This document shows positions 36,347 through 44,838 of a stretch of 64,000 nt of DNA, piece after piece. Source of the stretch: Lagierella massiliensis (GTDB taxonomy: Bacteria > Bacillota > Clostridia > Tissierellales > Peptoniphilaceae); NCBI GenBank assembly GCA_030532135.1, contig JAUNLT010000001.1, positions 139,839 to 203,838 on the forward strand, written 5' to 3'. The notes under the pieces are model-generated. The model made no database searches and was not told where the DNA came from. It saw nothing but the letters and a program-made list of their open reading frames with translations. Numbering within the stretch: position 1 is the first letter of the stretch; every line of letters begins with the position of its first letter. Made by a program: the position numbers and the translations under genes.

Positions 36347-36880
36347 ATGAGTATATTAGATTACATCGATGACAAAAGAGAACAAAAAATTAGAGAAATT
36401 AAAACAGAAATGAGATTAAAACGTCTTGAAGATAGCTTTAAGAAAGCATCAGTTGTAACAGCAGGTGCGATTGCAGGTTTAGCAGTAGGTATCTTATTTG
36501 CACCTAAATCTGGTAAAGAAACTAGAAAAGACATTGCTGACTACACTAAAGAAAAAAAAGATATGTTAGCTGATGAACTTGAAAATGCTAAAGATACAAT
36601 TGCATTTAAAACTCAAGAATTAAGTGATGATGTTATGGACAAATACGCTGAAATGAAAAATAAAGGTTATACTGAGCTTGAAAAGGTTGCAGGACAAGTG
36701 TCCAATAAATCTCAAGAATTTGCAGATAAGACTGCTAACAAAGTTGAAGAAGCTGGAAAAAAGGTTGCTGATAAAACAGAAGATGCTTCTAAAGAATTAA
36801 AAAAAGATACTAAGAAAGCTGGGGACAAGGTTTCACAAGCTGCAGATAAAGTAGAAAACGAAGCAAATAAAAATAAGTAA
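36347..36880 (+). CDS. YtxH domain general-stress-type protein
   Basis: 177 residues from the ATG at 36347 (GGAGG 5 bases upstream). Residues 30-60 hold the YtxH glycine-rich membrane helix GAIAGLAVGILFAPKSGKETR; the rest is a long lysine- and alanine-rich amphipathic helix resembling apolipoprotein or LEA repeats (KVADKTED, KAGDKVSQAADKVE). It sits before a DUF948 gene, the same pairing as ytxH-ytxG in Bacillus, where the genes belong to the general stress response. Function unknown. Confidence 0.82.
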   Translation: MSILDYIDDKREQKIREIKTEMRLKRLEDSFKKASVVTAGAIAGLAVGILFAPKSGKETRKDIADYTKEKKDMLADELENAKDTIAFKTQELSDDVMDKYAEMKNKGYTELEKVAGQVSNKSQEFADKTANKVEEAGKKVADKTEDASKELKKDTKKAGDKVSQAADKVENEANKNK

Positions 36881-36912
36881 TCCTAAGCATAACTAAAGAA
36901 AGGAAATAGATA

Positions 36913-37356
36913 ATGGATTTAAAAGCATATTTTCTTATATTGGTGTATTTATGCTTAGCGGCTTTTCTAATATCCTTGACTGTGTTCATGTTTAAGCTTG
37001 TTGCAATAGTTAAGGAACTAGGAAATACCATTGAAAGAAACCGTAATGACATTGATGCATCTTTGCGTAGTATAAGAGAAACTACTGAAAATGTTTCAGG
37101 AATTACAAGAAAATCAGACAGATTGATTGAAGATATATCGCCGGATGTTAGAAAAATCACCAATGCAGCGGGAAATGTTTCAACCAATGTAGATGGTGTT
37201 GTGTCAGATGTTACTCATACAGTAGAGTTTGTAGCTGAATCGGTAGTTGATGGAGTTGACAGCATTAGGGGAAAGTTAACTGCCCCTAAAAGGGGAATAA
37301 AATCAGCGTTTTTTGATGGTTTAAATTCCGTTGTATCAGTCATAAGAAGATTATAA
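36913..37356 (+). CDS. DUF948 (YtxG-like) membrane protein
   Basis: 147 residues: an N-terminal membrane helix (about 7-30) followed by a coiled-coil-like helical region (IERNRNDIDASLRSIRETTENVSGITRKSDRL) typical of DUF948. It is 32 bases after the YtxH gene with AAAGGAAAT upstream and ends at its own hairpin. The pair is probably one transcript. Role not established beyond stress association in Bacillus. Confidence 0.8.
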   Translation: MDLKAYFLILVYLCLAAFLISLTVFMFKLVAIVKELGNTIERNRNDIDASLRSIRETTENVSGITRKSDRLIEDISPDVRKITNAAGNVSTNVDGVVSDVTHTVEFVAESVVDGVDSIRGKLTAPKRGIKSAFFDGLNSVVSVIRRL

Positions 37357-37361
37357 TAAAT

Positions 37362-37388
37362 AAGGAGGGCTTGGCTCTCCTTTAATTT
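37362..37388 (+). terminator. terminator
   Basis: AAGGAGGGC (37362-37370), loop TTG, GCTCTCCTT (37374-37382) form a 9-bp stem with one wobble; the T-tract is TAATTTT. Confidence 0.7.
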
Positions 37389-37400
37389 TACATATAGTTA

Positions 37401-37429
37401 TTGATAAATATTTGAATATTTGATAATAT
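37401..37429 (+). promoter_or_regulatory. promoter of the lipid kinase gene
   Basis: TTGATA (37401-37406), 17-base spacer, TAATAT (37424-37429) with an extended TG at 37421-37422. Confidence 0.6.
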
Positions 37430-37445
37430 TCTATTGGTGAGAATT

Positions 37446-38345
37446 ATGCAAAAAATTAATATAATTTACAATCCTACTTCAGGTCATCAATTGTCAAAGA
37501 AAGCAGCTACAGATTTAGCATTACAGTTGTTAGACTTGTCTTTTTTAGTGAAGCTTTCACCCACTAGAGAATCTAATAGTGCTTATAATGAGACTTTAAA
37601 AGCCAATGAAGACGGATTTGATATAGTAATAGCATGTGGTGGAGATGGTACTGTAAATGAAGTAGTCAATGCCATGGCTAAATGTAAAAGTAATATGAAA
37701 TTGGGAATTTATCCCACTGGTACTGTAAACGATTTCGCCACATACCTTGAACTTGATGGATCCATAAAGGATTTGGTAAGGCTTATTGTAAATGACTTTT
37801 ACACTTCAGTGGATTTGGGAAAAGCCAATGATAAATATTTTATAAATGTGGTAGCGGGAGGTAAAATTGCAAGTATTGCCCACGAGACAGATAAAGCCTT
37901 AAAGTCTGTTTTTGGTAGGCTTGCTTATTATGCCGAAGGACTTAAAGCTGTTCCTGATGCTCTTTCATCAAGTTTTAAGATGAGGTATATCTTAGACGGG
38001 GAAGAACATGAAGATAATGCTATTGTCTTTTTGGTCTCTAATTCTTCATCAATTGGTGGATTTTCAAAAATAGCACCAAAGGCTCGTGTAACAGATGGAT
38101 ATTTAGATTTTATTATAATTAAAAGTACAGGTAATGTTCGAGATGCAGCTTCTATATTTTTTAAAATACTTTCAGGAGAGCATGTGGATGACGATAGAGT
38201 CGTCTACTATCATTCTAAGGATATTCAGATAAGCTCTGATCAAGATATTGATTTGGATATTGATGGAGAAGGTGGGGGTAAATTACCTGTTGATATAACG
38301 GTTTCAGATTATAAACTTAAAGTTTTTACTAATATAAAGGAGTGA
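37446..38345 (+). CDS. diacylglycerol kinase family lipid kinase
   Basis: 299 residues from the ATG at 37446, with GGTGAG upstream. The N-terminal catalytic domain has the IYNPTSG loop and the ATP-binding CGGDGTVNEVVNAM, then GTVNDFAT; the C-terminal beta-sandwich is complete with IDGEGGG near the end. It resembles DgkB/YegS enzymes that recycle diacylglycerol to phosphatidate. Lipid recycling would be needed if the sulfatase at 8806 makes glycerol-phosphate polymers. It is 4 bases before the LacI-type gene. Confidence 0.9.
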   Translation: MQKINIIYNPTSGHQLSKKAATDLALQLLDLSFLVKLSPTRESNSAYNETLKANEDGFDIVIACGGDGTVNEVVNAMAKCKSNMKLGIYPTGTVNDFATYLELDGSIKDLVRLIVNDFYTSVDLGKANDKYFINVVAGGKIASIAHETDKALKSVFGRLAYYAEGLKAVPDALSSSFKMRYILDGEEHEDNAIVFLVSNSSSIGGFSKIAPKARVTDGYLDFIIIKSTGNVRDAASIFFKILSGEHVDDDRVVYYHSKDIQISSDQDIDLDIDGEGGGKLPVDITVSDYKLKVFTNIKE

Positions 38346-38349
38346 TAAC

Positions 38350-39357
38350 ATGTCATCACCTACTATAAAAGATGTGGCAAAGCTTGCAGGAGTTTCTATT
38401 TCCACAGTCTCTAGGGTAATGAACGATTCAAAGCCTGTGAGTCCGGAAGCTAGAAGAAAGGTACTTGACGCTATTAATAAACTTGATTTCAAGCCAAATG
38501 AACTTGCGAGATCTCTAGTTATGAGAAGATCTAACTTGATTGGTGTCGTAGTAAAAGATATTGCAATATCTTATATGACAGAGATGATTAGAGGTATTGA
38601 AGAAGTTGGTAGAATGTATAATTACGATATTTTGCTATCGAGTTTTTACGGTGATTTAGATCTTGCAAAAAAAATTATAAACTTCATGTTTACAAAACAA
38701 GTTGAAGGGATAGTGTTAGTTTCTGAAGATGCAAACCCTGAACTTATATATATGCTTAACAGTCATAAAGCACCTTATATGCACTTGGATAAGTTTTATG
38801 ACACAGATGATACTTACTCTGTTCAAGTCAATTATTCAAATGCGTCTAAAGAGATGACTGAATTTTTGATTGAAAAGGGACATGAAAAGATTTTATTTAT
38901 TAAAGAGTACAAAAATGCAAATATTGGACTTGAAAAGTTAAAAGGATATAGTCAAGCTATGAATAGTCATGGATACTATCCAATAGAGACAACTGTTGAT
39001 GGTGTAACCGACAGAGAAGGTTATAAATATGGGGAAGAAATTTGGAAGTTAATTGAGCATGAAAAAATTACAGCCTGTTTCTTTTCAGAAGATGAGTTAG
39101 CCATCGGATTTTTAAACTATTGTTATGATCATAATAAAAACGTTCCAGAGGATGTATCTGTAGTTGGTTTTGGTGATATTAAAGTTTCATCTTTGTATAG
39201 GCCAAGACTTACGACAATTAGAGAACCTTATTATGACTATGGTGCAGTTGCTGTAAGAAAGATAATAAAAAACCTAAAAGATGATGAACCAATGGATAAA
39301 CATACAACTCTTCCAAGCAGTATTATTGTAAGAGAAACGGTAAAGGATTTAGATTAG
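38350..39357 (+). CDS. ccpA: LacI family regulator, CcpA-like
   Basis: 335 residues. The N-terminal helix-turn-helix and hinge (TIKDVAKLAGVSISTVSRVMN) and the periplasmic-binding-fold core are typical of LacI-family proteins. Immediately downstream are HPr and enzyme I, the partners whose Ser46-phosphorylated HPr is the CcpA corepressor in Firmicutes, so a CcpA role is a good inference. No cre site was searched for beyond eye inspection. It could also be a local sugar repressor. Confidence 0.8.
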   Translation: MSSPTIKDVAKLAGVSISTVSRVMNDSKPVSPEARRKVLDAINKLDFKPNELARSLVMRRSNLIGVVVKDIAISYMTEMIRGIEEVGRMYNYDILLSSFYGDLDLAKKIINFMFTKQVEGIVLVSEDANPELIYMLNSHKAPYMHLDKFYDTDDTYSVQVNYSNASKEMTEFLIEKGHEKILFIKEYKNANIGLEKLKGYSQAMNSHGYYPIETTVDGVTDREGYKYGEEIWKLIEHEKITACFFSEDELAIGFLNYCYDHNKNVPEDVSVVGFGDIKVSSLYRPRLTTIREPYYDYGAVAVRKIIKNLKDDEPMDKHTTLPSSIIVRETVKDLD

Positions 39358-39423
39358 TTTATTGTTGAAAATAGTTAATTCAAGTGATAGACTAATTGTA
39401 AGGATAAAATTTAGGAGGAAATC

Positions 39424-39684
39424 ATGGTAGAAAAAACCTTAGTTGTAAAAAATGAAACTGGCTTACATGCTAGACCTGCAGCTTCATTAGTCCAATTTGT
39501 GAAGAACTTTGAAGGCACAGTTGAACTTATTAAAGATGGTAAAACTGCTAATGCAAAAAGTATTTTTAATGTAATGGCATTAGGCGTATCCAAAGGATCT
39601 GAAATTACTGTTAGAATTTCAGGAGAAAATGAACAAGAAAACTTAGATAAACTTGTTGAATTTATTGAGAATTTGTCAGAATAA
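39424..39684 (+). CDS. ptsH: phosphocarrier protein HPr
   Basis: 86 residues. The active-site block GLHARPA gives His15, phosphorylated by enzyme I, and AKSIFNVMAL gives regulatory Ser46 for HPr kinase. It relays phosphate from PEP via PtsI to sugar permeases and works with CcpA. AGGAGG precedes the ATG. A terminator hairpin separates it from ptsI, probably giving more HPr than enzyme I. A divergent HPr copy exists at 5413. Confidence 0.97.
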   Translation: MVEKTLVVKNETGLHARPAASLVQFVKNFEGTVELIKDGKTANAKSIFNVMALGVSKGSEITVRISGENEQENLDKLVEFIENLSE

Positions 39685-39706
39685 GAACATTAATATTTAT
39701 ATATGT

Positions 39707-39735
39707 AAAGGATGATTGTCATCCTTTATTTTTTT
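39707..39735 (+). terminator. ptsH-ptsI intercistronic terminator/attenuator
   Basis: AAAGGATGA (39707-39715), loop TTG, TCATCCTTT (39719-39727), then ATTTTTTT. The ptsI ribosome site starts right after the T-run, so partial read-through is expected to set the HPr to enzyme I ratio. Confidence 0.85.
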
Positions 39736-39745
39736 AAGGTGGTTT

Positions 39746-41458
39746 ATGTCAAAAATAATGAAAGGCGTTGTTGCATCGGATGGAATAGCAGTTGGTAGAG
39801 CCGTGCTATTCTTAAAAGAAAAATTGCAACCGAAAATAGAAAAAATAAATGATAATCAAATAGAATCGGAAAAAGAAAAATTTTTAAATGCTTTATCCGA
39901 ATATTCTAAATACCTAAAGAAGCTTGAAGTTAATACTAAAGCTCAACAAGGCGTAGTAGACGCACATATGGGAATGTTGGAAGATCCGTTTCTTATCGAA
40001 ACTGTGAACAATAAGATAGATTCTAATCAAAATGTAGAAAAGGCTTTAGATGATAGTATTTTGGAAATGGTTTCCATGATTGAAGCTTTAGATGATCCAT
40101 ATTTAAAAGAAAGAGCGGTTGACTACAAAGATATTGGTGAAAAATTACTATATATATTAAAAGGCCTTGAACCTAGAAGACTATCACCATTACCAAAGAA
40201 CAGTATAATTGTATCAAACGAGTTAACTCCTTCTGATACTTCATCCATGGACAAAGACAATGTAATAGGTTTTGCAATGGACCTTGGAGGAAAAACAGCT
40301 CATACCTCAATTATAGCCCAAACATTGGGAATACCTGCTATAGTTGGTATGAAGAATGTTACTTCTCATGTAAAAGATGGAGATATGTTAATAATTGATA
40401 ATGAAGAGGGAAAACTCTTTGTAAATCCCGATGAAGAAATATTACAAGATTACAGAAATAAGTCTTTTAAACTTAAAGAAGAAAAAGAAAGACTAGAAAA
40501 GCTTAAGTATGAGGATGCTATAACTCCAGACAATAAAAAAATAGAGGTAGCAGTAAACATTGGTAATCTTGAGGACTTAAAAAAGGGAATAGACAAGGGA
40601 GCAAAATCTGTAGGACTTTTTAGAACAGAGTTTTTATATATGGAAAACACTCACTTCCCAACTGAGGAAGAACAGTTTAAAGTATATGCACAAGCTGCTA
40701 AAATGTTAAATGGAAATACTTTAATAATTAGAACTCTCGATATCGGAGGAGATAAGTCCCTATCTTATTTTAAATTTCCACAAGAAGAAAATCCGTTCTT
40801 AGGATGGAGGGCACTTAGAATATGTTTTGATATGCAAGATGTTTTTGAAACGCAATTAAAAGCAATATTAAGAGCATCTGCCTTTGGGGAAGTAAAAATA
40901 CTTTTACCTATGGTAATATCAGTTGATGAAATTATAAAAGTTAAAGCCATTATTGACGGAGTCATGAAAGATCTTAGAATTAGAGGAGATGATTTTAATC
41001 CTGACATTGAGATTGGAATAATGATAGAAACTCCAGCAAGTGCTGTAATAGCTGACGATTTAATTGAATATGTGGACTTTTTCAGTATAGGAACAAATGA
41101 CCTAACTCAATATGTACTTGCAGTGGATAGGGGAAATGAGAAAATTTCAGAACTATATAGCACTTACAATAAAGCAGTTCTACGTTTAATAAAAAGAGTT
41201 ATTGAAGTGTCCCATGAACATGGAAAGTGGACAGGTATGTGTGGAGGATTTGCAGGAGATGCAAAAGCAACCAAAATGCTTTTAGGTATGGGGCTTGATG
41301 AGTTTTCAGTTCCGGGTCCTAAAGTGCCGAAAATAAAAGACATTATTAGAAATACAACTCTTGAAGAAGGAGAAAAATTCACTCAGGAAATATTGGCTTT
41401 AAAAACTACACAAGATATAGAGAAGCGTATTGAAAGTGAGTGGAATAAAAAAATATAA
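39746..41458 (+). CDS. ptsI: phosphoenolpyruvate-protein phosphotransferase (enzyme I)
   Basis: 570 residues from the ATG at 39746; AAGGTGG lies 4 bases upstream, whereas an upstream in-frame start falls in the hairpin loop. Phospho-histidine motif GGKTAHTSIIAQTLGIPA, PEP/Mg motif LFRTEFLYM and the C-terminal IGIMIETPAS, FFSIGTNDLTQY and MCGGFAG blocks are all present. It transfers phosphate from PEP to HPr and starts the sugar PTS. Confidence 0.96.
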   Translation: MSKIMKGVVASDGIAVGRAVLFLKEKLQPKIEKINDNQIESEKEKFLNALSEYSKYLKKLEVNTKAQQGVVDAHMGMLEDPFLIETVNNKIDSNQNVEKALDDSILEMVSMIEALDDPYLKERAVDYKDIGEKLLYILKGLEPRRLSPLPKNSIIVSNELTPSDTSSMDKDNVIGFAMDLGGKTAHTSIIAQTLGIPAIVGMKNVTSHVKDGDMLIIDNEEGKLFVNPDEEILQDYRNKSFKLKEEKERLEKLKYEDAITPDNKKIEVAVNIGNLEDLKKGIDKGAKSVGLFRTEFLYMENTHFPTEEEQFKVYAQAAKMLNGNTLIIRTLDIGGDKSLSYFKFPQEENPFLGWRALRICFDMQDVFETQLKAILRASAFGEVKILLPMVISVDEIIKVKAIIDGVMKDLRIRGDDFNPDIEIGIMIETPASAVIADDLIEYVDFFSIGTNDLTQYVLAVDRGNEKISELYSTYNKAVLRLIKRVIEVSHEHGKWTGMCGGFAGDAKATKMLLGMGLDEFSVPGPKVPKIKDIIRNTTLEEGEKFTQEILALKTTQDIEKRIESEWNKKI

Positions 41459-41470
41459 TAGAAATATTAT

Positions 41471-41506
41471 AAAAGAATCAACATTTGTTGATTCTTTTAG
41501 TTTTTT
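41471..41506 (+). terminator. ptsI terminator
   Basis: AAAAGAATCAACA (41471-41483) pairs with TGTTGATTCTTTT (41486-41498), then AGTTTTTT. Confidence 0.9.
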
Positions 41507-41585
41507 AACGTAGGAAAGTATTTAAAAAAATAGTGAAATATGTTAATATTAATTTGTATTTCCTCATTACATAGGAGGTAGAAAA

Positions 41586-42446
41586 TTGACTAAGGATAAG
41601 TTAATCGAAATTATAAAAAATTATATTAAGGAAGACATTGATTCTATTTTAGAAAAAGGAAATAATGAGTACGAAATAGTTTTAAAATATGGAGATCCTT
41701 ATTCCATAAAAACCTTTTCCAAAGAAGACCTAAAGGATTATAAGGATAGGATAGAAAAATTAAAAAAGATATATAATGAAGGTCAAAAAATTGCTCCAAA
41801 CTATATTATAGGACAGATTGAGGAGAAAAATTTGTATTTTATTCTTTGGAGAGTTGGAAAAAAAGTAATGAGAAAAGACTATGAACTTGGAATACAAATT
41901 GGAAGATTCCTAAAAAAATACCATGAAGAATTTAAATCTGGAACAAAAAAAGAATGGGAAATGGACTTTGGTCATAAAATAGTCTTATTTTTTCACAATT
42001 ACTATCTATGTGGATATTCAGGATCTAAAGACTATATATTACTAGACTATTTAACCGAAAATAAACATTTAATAATAGATAGAAAACCTACTTTCCTATT
42101 AGATATGGAGAATGTTTTTGACGTTTACGTCGATAATGAAAATAGATTAAGTAATATAAATCCTAGTGTAAAGAATATAGCAGACCCTTATTATCAATTT
42201 AAAGGCTTAAATTTACTTGATGCAGAGGATAAGGAATATGCAAAAGGTTTAATAAAAGGCTATTTTGAAGATAAATCCCCAATACTATTTTTTAAAACTA
42301 TTGCTATATACACCATAGTTGAATACCTTTTTGAGGATTTAAAATACTTCAATAAACTTAGTTGCGAAGTATTTAATGAAAAAATCGAATACCTTTTGGA
42401 AAAATATGGAAACTTTTCCGATATTTACCCAGATTGGTATAAATAA
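41586..42446 (+). CDS. unknown protein, possible APH/kinase-like fold
   Basis: 286 residues from a TTG with GGAGG upstream. Not recognised with confidence. Faint similarities to aminoglycoside-phosphotransferase-type kinases: a possible VKYGDPYSIKTF strand, LGIQIGRFLKKYHEEF like the conserved helix, and FLLDMENVFD...DPYYQF like the metal and Asp region. The typical HGD catalytic loop is not seen. It sits 15 bases before arcC, so the two may be co-expressed. Could be an inactive kinase-like protein. Confidence 0.45.
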   Translation: MTKDKLIEIIKNYIKEDIDSILEKGNNEYEIVLKYGDPYSIKTFSKEDLKDYKDRIEKLKKIYNEGQKIAPNYIIGQIEEKNLYFILWRVGKKVMRKDYELGIQIGRFLKKYHEEFKSGTKKEWEMDFGHKIVLFFHNYYLCGYSGSKDYILLDYLTENKHLIIDRKPTFLLDMENVFDVYVDNENRLSNINPSVKNIADPYYQFKGLNLLDAEDKEYAKGLIKGYFEDKSPILFFKTIAIYTIVEYLFEDLKYFNKLSCEVFNEKIEYLLEKYGNFSDIYPDWYK

Positions 42447-42461
42447 ATTTAGGAGGATTAT

Positions 42462-43394
42462 ATGAAGGATAAAATTGTAATTGCTCTTGGAGGAAATGCC
42501 TTAGGACACGACTTAGAGAGCCAAAGAGTGGCAGTGGTTTCAACTGCAAAAGCTATAGTGGATTTGATTGAAGATGGAAATAAGGTTGTAATCAGCCATG
42601 GAAACGGACCTCAAGTTGGCATGTTAAATAATGTATTTGCCGACTATAAAAAAATAAATCCAGATTTCCAAGATATGCCATTAGAAATGTGCGTTGCAAT
42701 GAGTCAAGCTTATATTGGCTATGATTTACAAAGTGCAATTAGAGAAGAATTATTAAACAGAAATATCGAAAAGTCAGTAGTATCAGTTATTACACAAGTT
42801 GTAGTAGACGAAAATGACAAAGCTTTTGAAAATCCTACAAAACCGATTGGACCTTTTATGACAAAAGAAGAAGCAGAAGTTGCAAGGGCAAAGGGAATGG
42901 ATGTAGTTGAAGATGCAGGTAGAGGATATAGGAGAGTTGTAGCATCTCCAAAACCTGTTGAAATTGTTGAAATAGACAGTATAAGAAGACTAGTTGACGA
43001 AGATAGTGTAGTTATAGCATGTGGAGGAGGAGGTATTCCTGTAGTTAAAAAAGAAAATAGACTAGAAGGAATCGGTGCAGTTATAGATAAGGATTTTGCA
43101 TCATCTGTACTTGCCCAGCAATTAAATGCAGACAAGTTAATAGTTTTAACTGCTGTTGAAAAAGTTGCTATAAACTTTGGAAAAGAAGATGAAAAGTGGC
43201 TATCAGAAATGTCAATTGAAGATGCTCAAAAGTACTCTGATAGAGGAGAATTTGCACCAGGATCCATGTTGCCAAAAGTTCAAGCTTCAATGGGATTTGC
43301 AAATTCTAGAGAAGGAAGAGAAGCTTTAATAACTTCATTAGAAAAAGCTTCCGATGGATTAAAAGGTTTAACAGGAACAAGAATCCATAAATAA
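42462..43394 (+). CDS. arcC: carbamate kinase
   Basis: 310 residues of the amino-acid-kinase superfamily; ATP is made from carbamoyl phosphate and ADP. Motifs: ALGGNALG, ISHGNGPQVGML, IGPFMTKEEAE, VIACGGGGIPVV and DKDFASSVLAQQLNAD. Usually part of arginine or purine fermentation, but no arginine deiminase or carbamoyltransferase is in the window. AGGAGG precedes the ATG and a strong terminator follows. Confidence 0.96.
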   Translation: MKDKIVIALGGNALGHDLESQRVAVVSTAKAIVDLIEDGNKVVISHGNGPQVGMLNNVFADYKKINPDFQDMPLEMCVAMSQAYIGYDLQSAIREELLNRNIEKSVVSVITQVVVDENDKAFENPTKPIGPFMTKEEAEVARAKGMDVVEDAGRGYRRVVASPKPVEIVEIDSIRRLVDEDSVVIACGGGGIPVVKKENRLEGIGAVIDKDFASSVLAQQLNADKLIVLTAVEKVAINFGKEDEKWLSEMSIEDAQKYSDRGEFAPGSMLPKVQASMGFANSREGREALITSLEKASDGLKGLTGTRIHK

Positions 43395-43401
43395 AGTATT
43401 T

Positions 43402-43427
43402 AAAGACAAGGAAATCCTTGTCTTTTT
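43402..43427 (+). terminator. arcC terminator
   Basis: AAAGACAAGGA (43402-43412), loop AA, TCCTTGTCTTT (43415-43425), then T. Confidence 0.9.
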
Positions 43428-43562
43428 AATATGAGATTAAATAAGACAAAATATTATAATTTTAAAATCTCAAAGAAAATAAAGGTTGTTAATTTTGGTA
43501 GAATAATTATATATTATGTGTTAAACAATGTTAAGTATTAAAAGGCTAACAGAAAAATAATC

Positions 43563-43616
43563 TATAGTAAAAAAGGAACACATATTATACCGATACGAAG
43601 TGAGTATTTTGATTGA
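43563..43616 (+). pseudogene. 3' remnant of a toxin-50-like domain
   Basis: A short open stretch encodes YSKKGTHIIPIRSEYFD then stops. It matches the end of the second cassette toxin (YYSKRGTHIIPIEGDKFD), a motif typical of polymorphic toxin type 50 C-termini. The 5' part of the gene is missing or scrambled. It overlaps the start of the next broken gene exactly as in the second cassette. Confidence 0.6.
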
Positions 43617-43809
43617 TTGGGAAAAAGCTGAAAATGCAAAAAAATTAAAGTAACATTAAAAGATGATACCGAACTAATTGCTTCTGGAAATGGATTAGAG
43701 ATTGGAGAAAACATTGTAGAACCTGAAGACATGTTTTTTGTGATTTTACAATGAGCCAGATATGATACCAATATCAACAATTAAGGATATAGAAATATTA
43801 GAATTATAA
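43609..43809 (+). pseudogene. broken immunity-like gene (copy of the 45569 gene family)
   Basis: Begins TTG-ATT-GAT-TGG (MIDW) like the gene at 45569 but hits a stop after 13 codons. A shifted frame resumes with KIKVTLKDDTELIASGNG and continues to MFFVILQ, then shifts again to EPDMIPISTIKDIEILEL. At least two frameshifts are needed to restore one protein. It is a decayed relative of the intact small gene in the second cassette. Confidence 0.7.
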
Positions 43810-43846
43810 AGTGCACTAATATAAAAATTAGACGTGCTTTTTTATT
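43809..43846 (+). terminator. cassette-end terminator copy 0
   Basis: AAGTGCACTAAT...ATTAGACGTGCTTTTTT is a slightly diverged copy of the terminators at 44801, 46070 and 46944; the mispaired base changes suggest partial decay. Confidence 0.5.
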
Positions 43847-43879
43847 ATCTATTTTAAATATTGACCAAAGTTGAGGTAA

Positions 43880-43981
43880 AGAATTTATGATAATAATTAC
43901 AAATTAAAGGACTGTCCATTTTGTGGAAGTCGCTTAGAAGTGAAATATAAAATGTCGACCTTAGGAAATAGCAAGGCATAG
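43880..43981 (+). pseudogene. CPFCG zinc-ribbon fragment
   Basis: An open frame without a start codon reads KLKDCPFCGSRLEVKYK and runs into the repeat unit before a TAG. A CPFCG knuckle near the N-terminus is common in small phage proteins such as Lar-type restriction-alleviation proteins. Only one half of the zinc site is seen, and it is truncated at the repeat boundary. Low confidence. Confidence 0.35.
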
Positions 43982-44222
43982 ATAAGTCTAAACTATATTT
44001 TTTATTTAAAGTATTACTTAAACATCTATATGAACGCTTAGAATGTAAAACAAAGAATTAAAAAAGATACTACAAAATACCAAAATAGTAAGGTTATGTT
44101 TGATGTAGTAGGCGATAAAAAGAATTATCATAATATACAGTACAATACCAAGAAAAAAGAATTAGATAAAGTTTCTAAAATCGTTCAAAAAGCTGAAAAT
44201 ACAGGGTATCATATAAATAAGG
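43955..44222 (+). repeat. array repeat copy A
   Basis: About 270 bases nearly identical to copies at 44801 and 46070: CCTTAGGAA, AGATAAGTCTAAACTATA, TATTTAAAGTATTACTTAAACATCT, then the pre-toxin stub. It lacks the 5' third found in B and C. The TATTTAAAGTATTACTTAAAC block resembles the 5' end of the tRNA-Ser at 47115. Confidence 0.9.
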
Positions 44223-44512
44223 AAAAAGTAATACTTGAAAACAAAAAGTTTGTTTTATCTAAATCTCAATTTGGTAAGAAAGCGTCTAAACACATGAAGG
44301 ACTATGGTCTTGACATAAAGTCAGAGCAAGAAAGAGATAAATTTAAATATATAATTTATGATATTGTAAACAACCATGAATAAATAAGAAACAACATAGA
44401 ATGGAGAGGGCAAGATAACATAGTTACGGCCTATATAAAGGGCGAAGATGTAGTATTAGTTAATATAGACAATGAGTTTATTACAATCCCTGAAAGGAGG
44501 TATAGACAATGA
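44096..44512 (+). pseudogene. cassette 1 toxin (stub plus C-terminal domain), one in-frame stop
   Basis: The ATG opens the shared stub MFDVVGDKKNYHNIQYN...KIVQKAENTGYHI, followed by a cassette-specific domain (SKSQFGKKASKHMKDYG, DKFKYIIYDIVNNHE). A TAA at 44381-44383 interrupts it. Beyond, the same frame continues IRNNIEWRGQDNIVTAYIKGEDVV to a natural stop at 44510. The coding stub extends in frame upstream of the ATG (KKDTTKYQNSKV) to a TAG, so it looks like the detached tail of a larger phage minor-head-type protein. The last bases overlap the next gene. Confidence 0.7.
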
Positions 44513-44802
44513 AAGGGTTAAGAACCCAAGAAAGTAAAGATTTTGTTAAATTTTTTGAAAAAGTACAAAAAGAAGCTAACAAAAAGGGGTTTGTCTTTTT
44601 TATGGACTTTGGAGAATGTGTAGATATTAAATTTAAAGATATGTTAATCGATGAATTATTCGGTTGGAATATACCTATTGAGAAATCTGAAGAATTTGAA
44701 AAGCTATATCTCGACAGAAGTATTCCAAAAGAATGGGATAAGTATTGCATATGGGTACTGCCTGAAATCAAAGATAATGAAATAGTTATAAATTTTGAAT
44801 AA
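44509..44802 (+). CDS. cassette 1 small acidic protein, candidate immunity
   Basis: 97 residues, intact, with GAAAGGAGG 7 bases before the ATG; its start overlaps the end of the toxin frame. The sequence (QESKDFVKFFEKVQKEANKKGFVFFMDFGE) is acidic and soluble with no membrane span. Position directly after a toxin tip and before a terminator is the usual immunity-gene context, and related proteins occur beside phage minor head genes. Immunity function is inferred from context only. Confidence 0.65.
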   Translation: MKGLRTQESKDFVKFFEKVQKEANKKGFVFFMDFGECVDIKFKDMLIDELFGWNIPIEKSEEFEKLYLDRSIPKEWDKYCIWVLPEIKDNEIVINFE

Positions 44803-44838
44803 AGCACACTAATATACAAATTAGAGGTGCTTTTTTAA
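44801..44838 (+). terminator. cassette-end terminator copy 1
   Basis: AAAGCAC-ACTAAT (44801-44812) pairs with ATTAGAG-GTGCTTT, followed by Ts. It overlaps the stop of the small gene. Confidence 0.85.

Noticed and set aside
42719..43135. Long minus-strand open frame opposite arcC
   Set aside because: Entirely antisense to a clearly recognised carbamate kinase, with serine/threonine-rich composition typical of a shadow frame and no ribosome site.
43428..43560. Search for a duplicated ssrA 3' end (attL) on the arcC side
   Set aside because: No stretch longer than about 8 bases matching the ssrA end was found here; GTGGAGAT in the repeats is too short to count.
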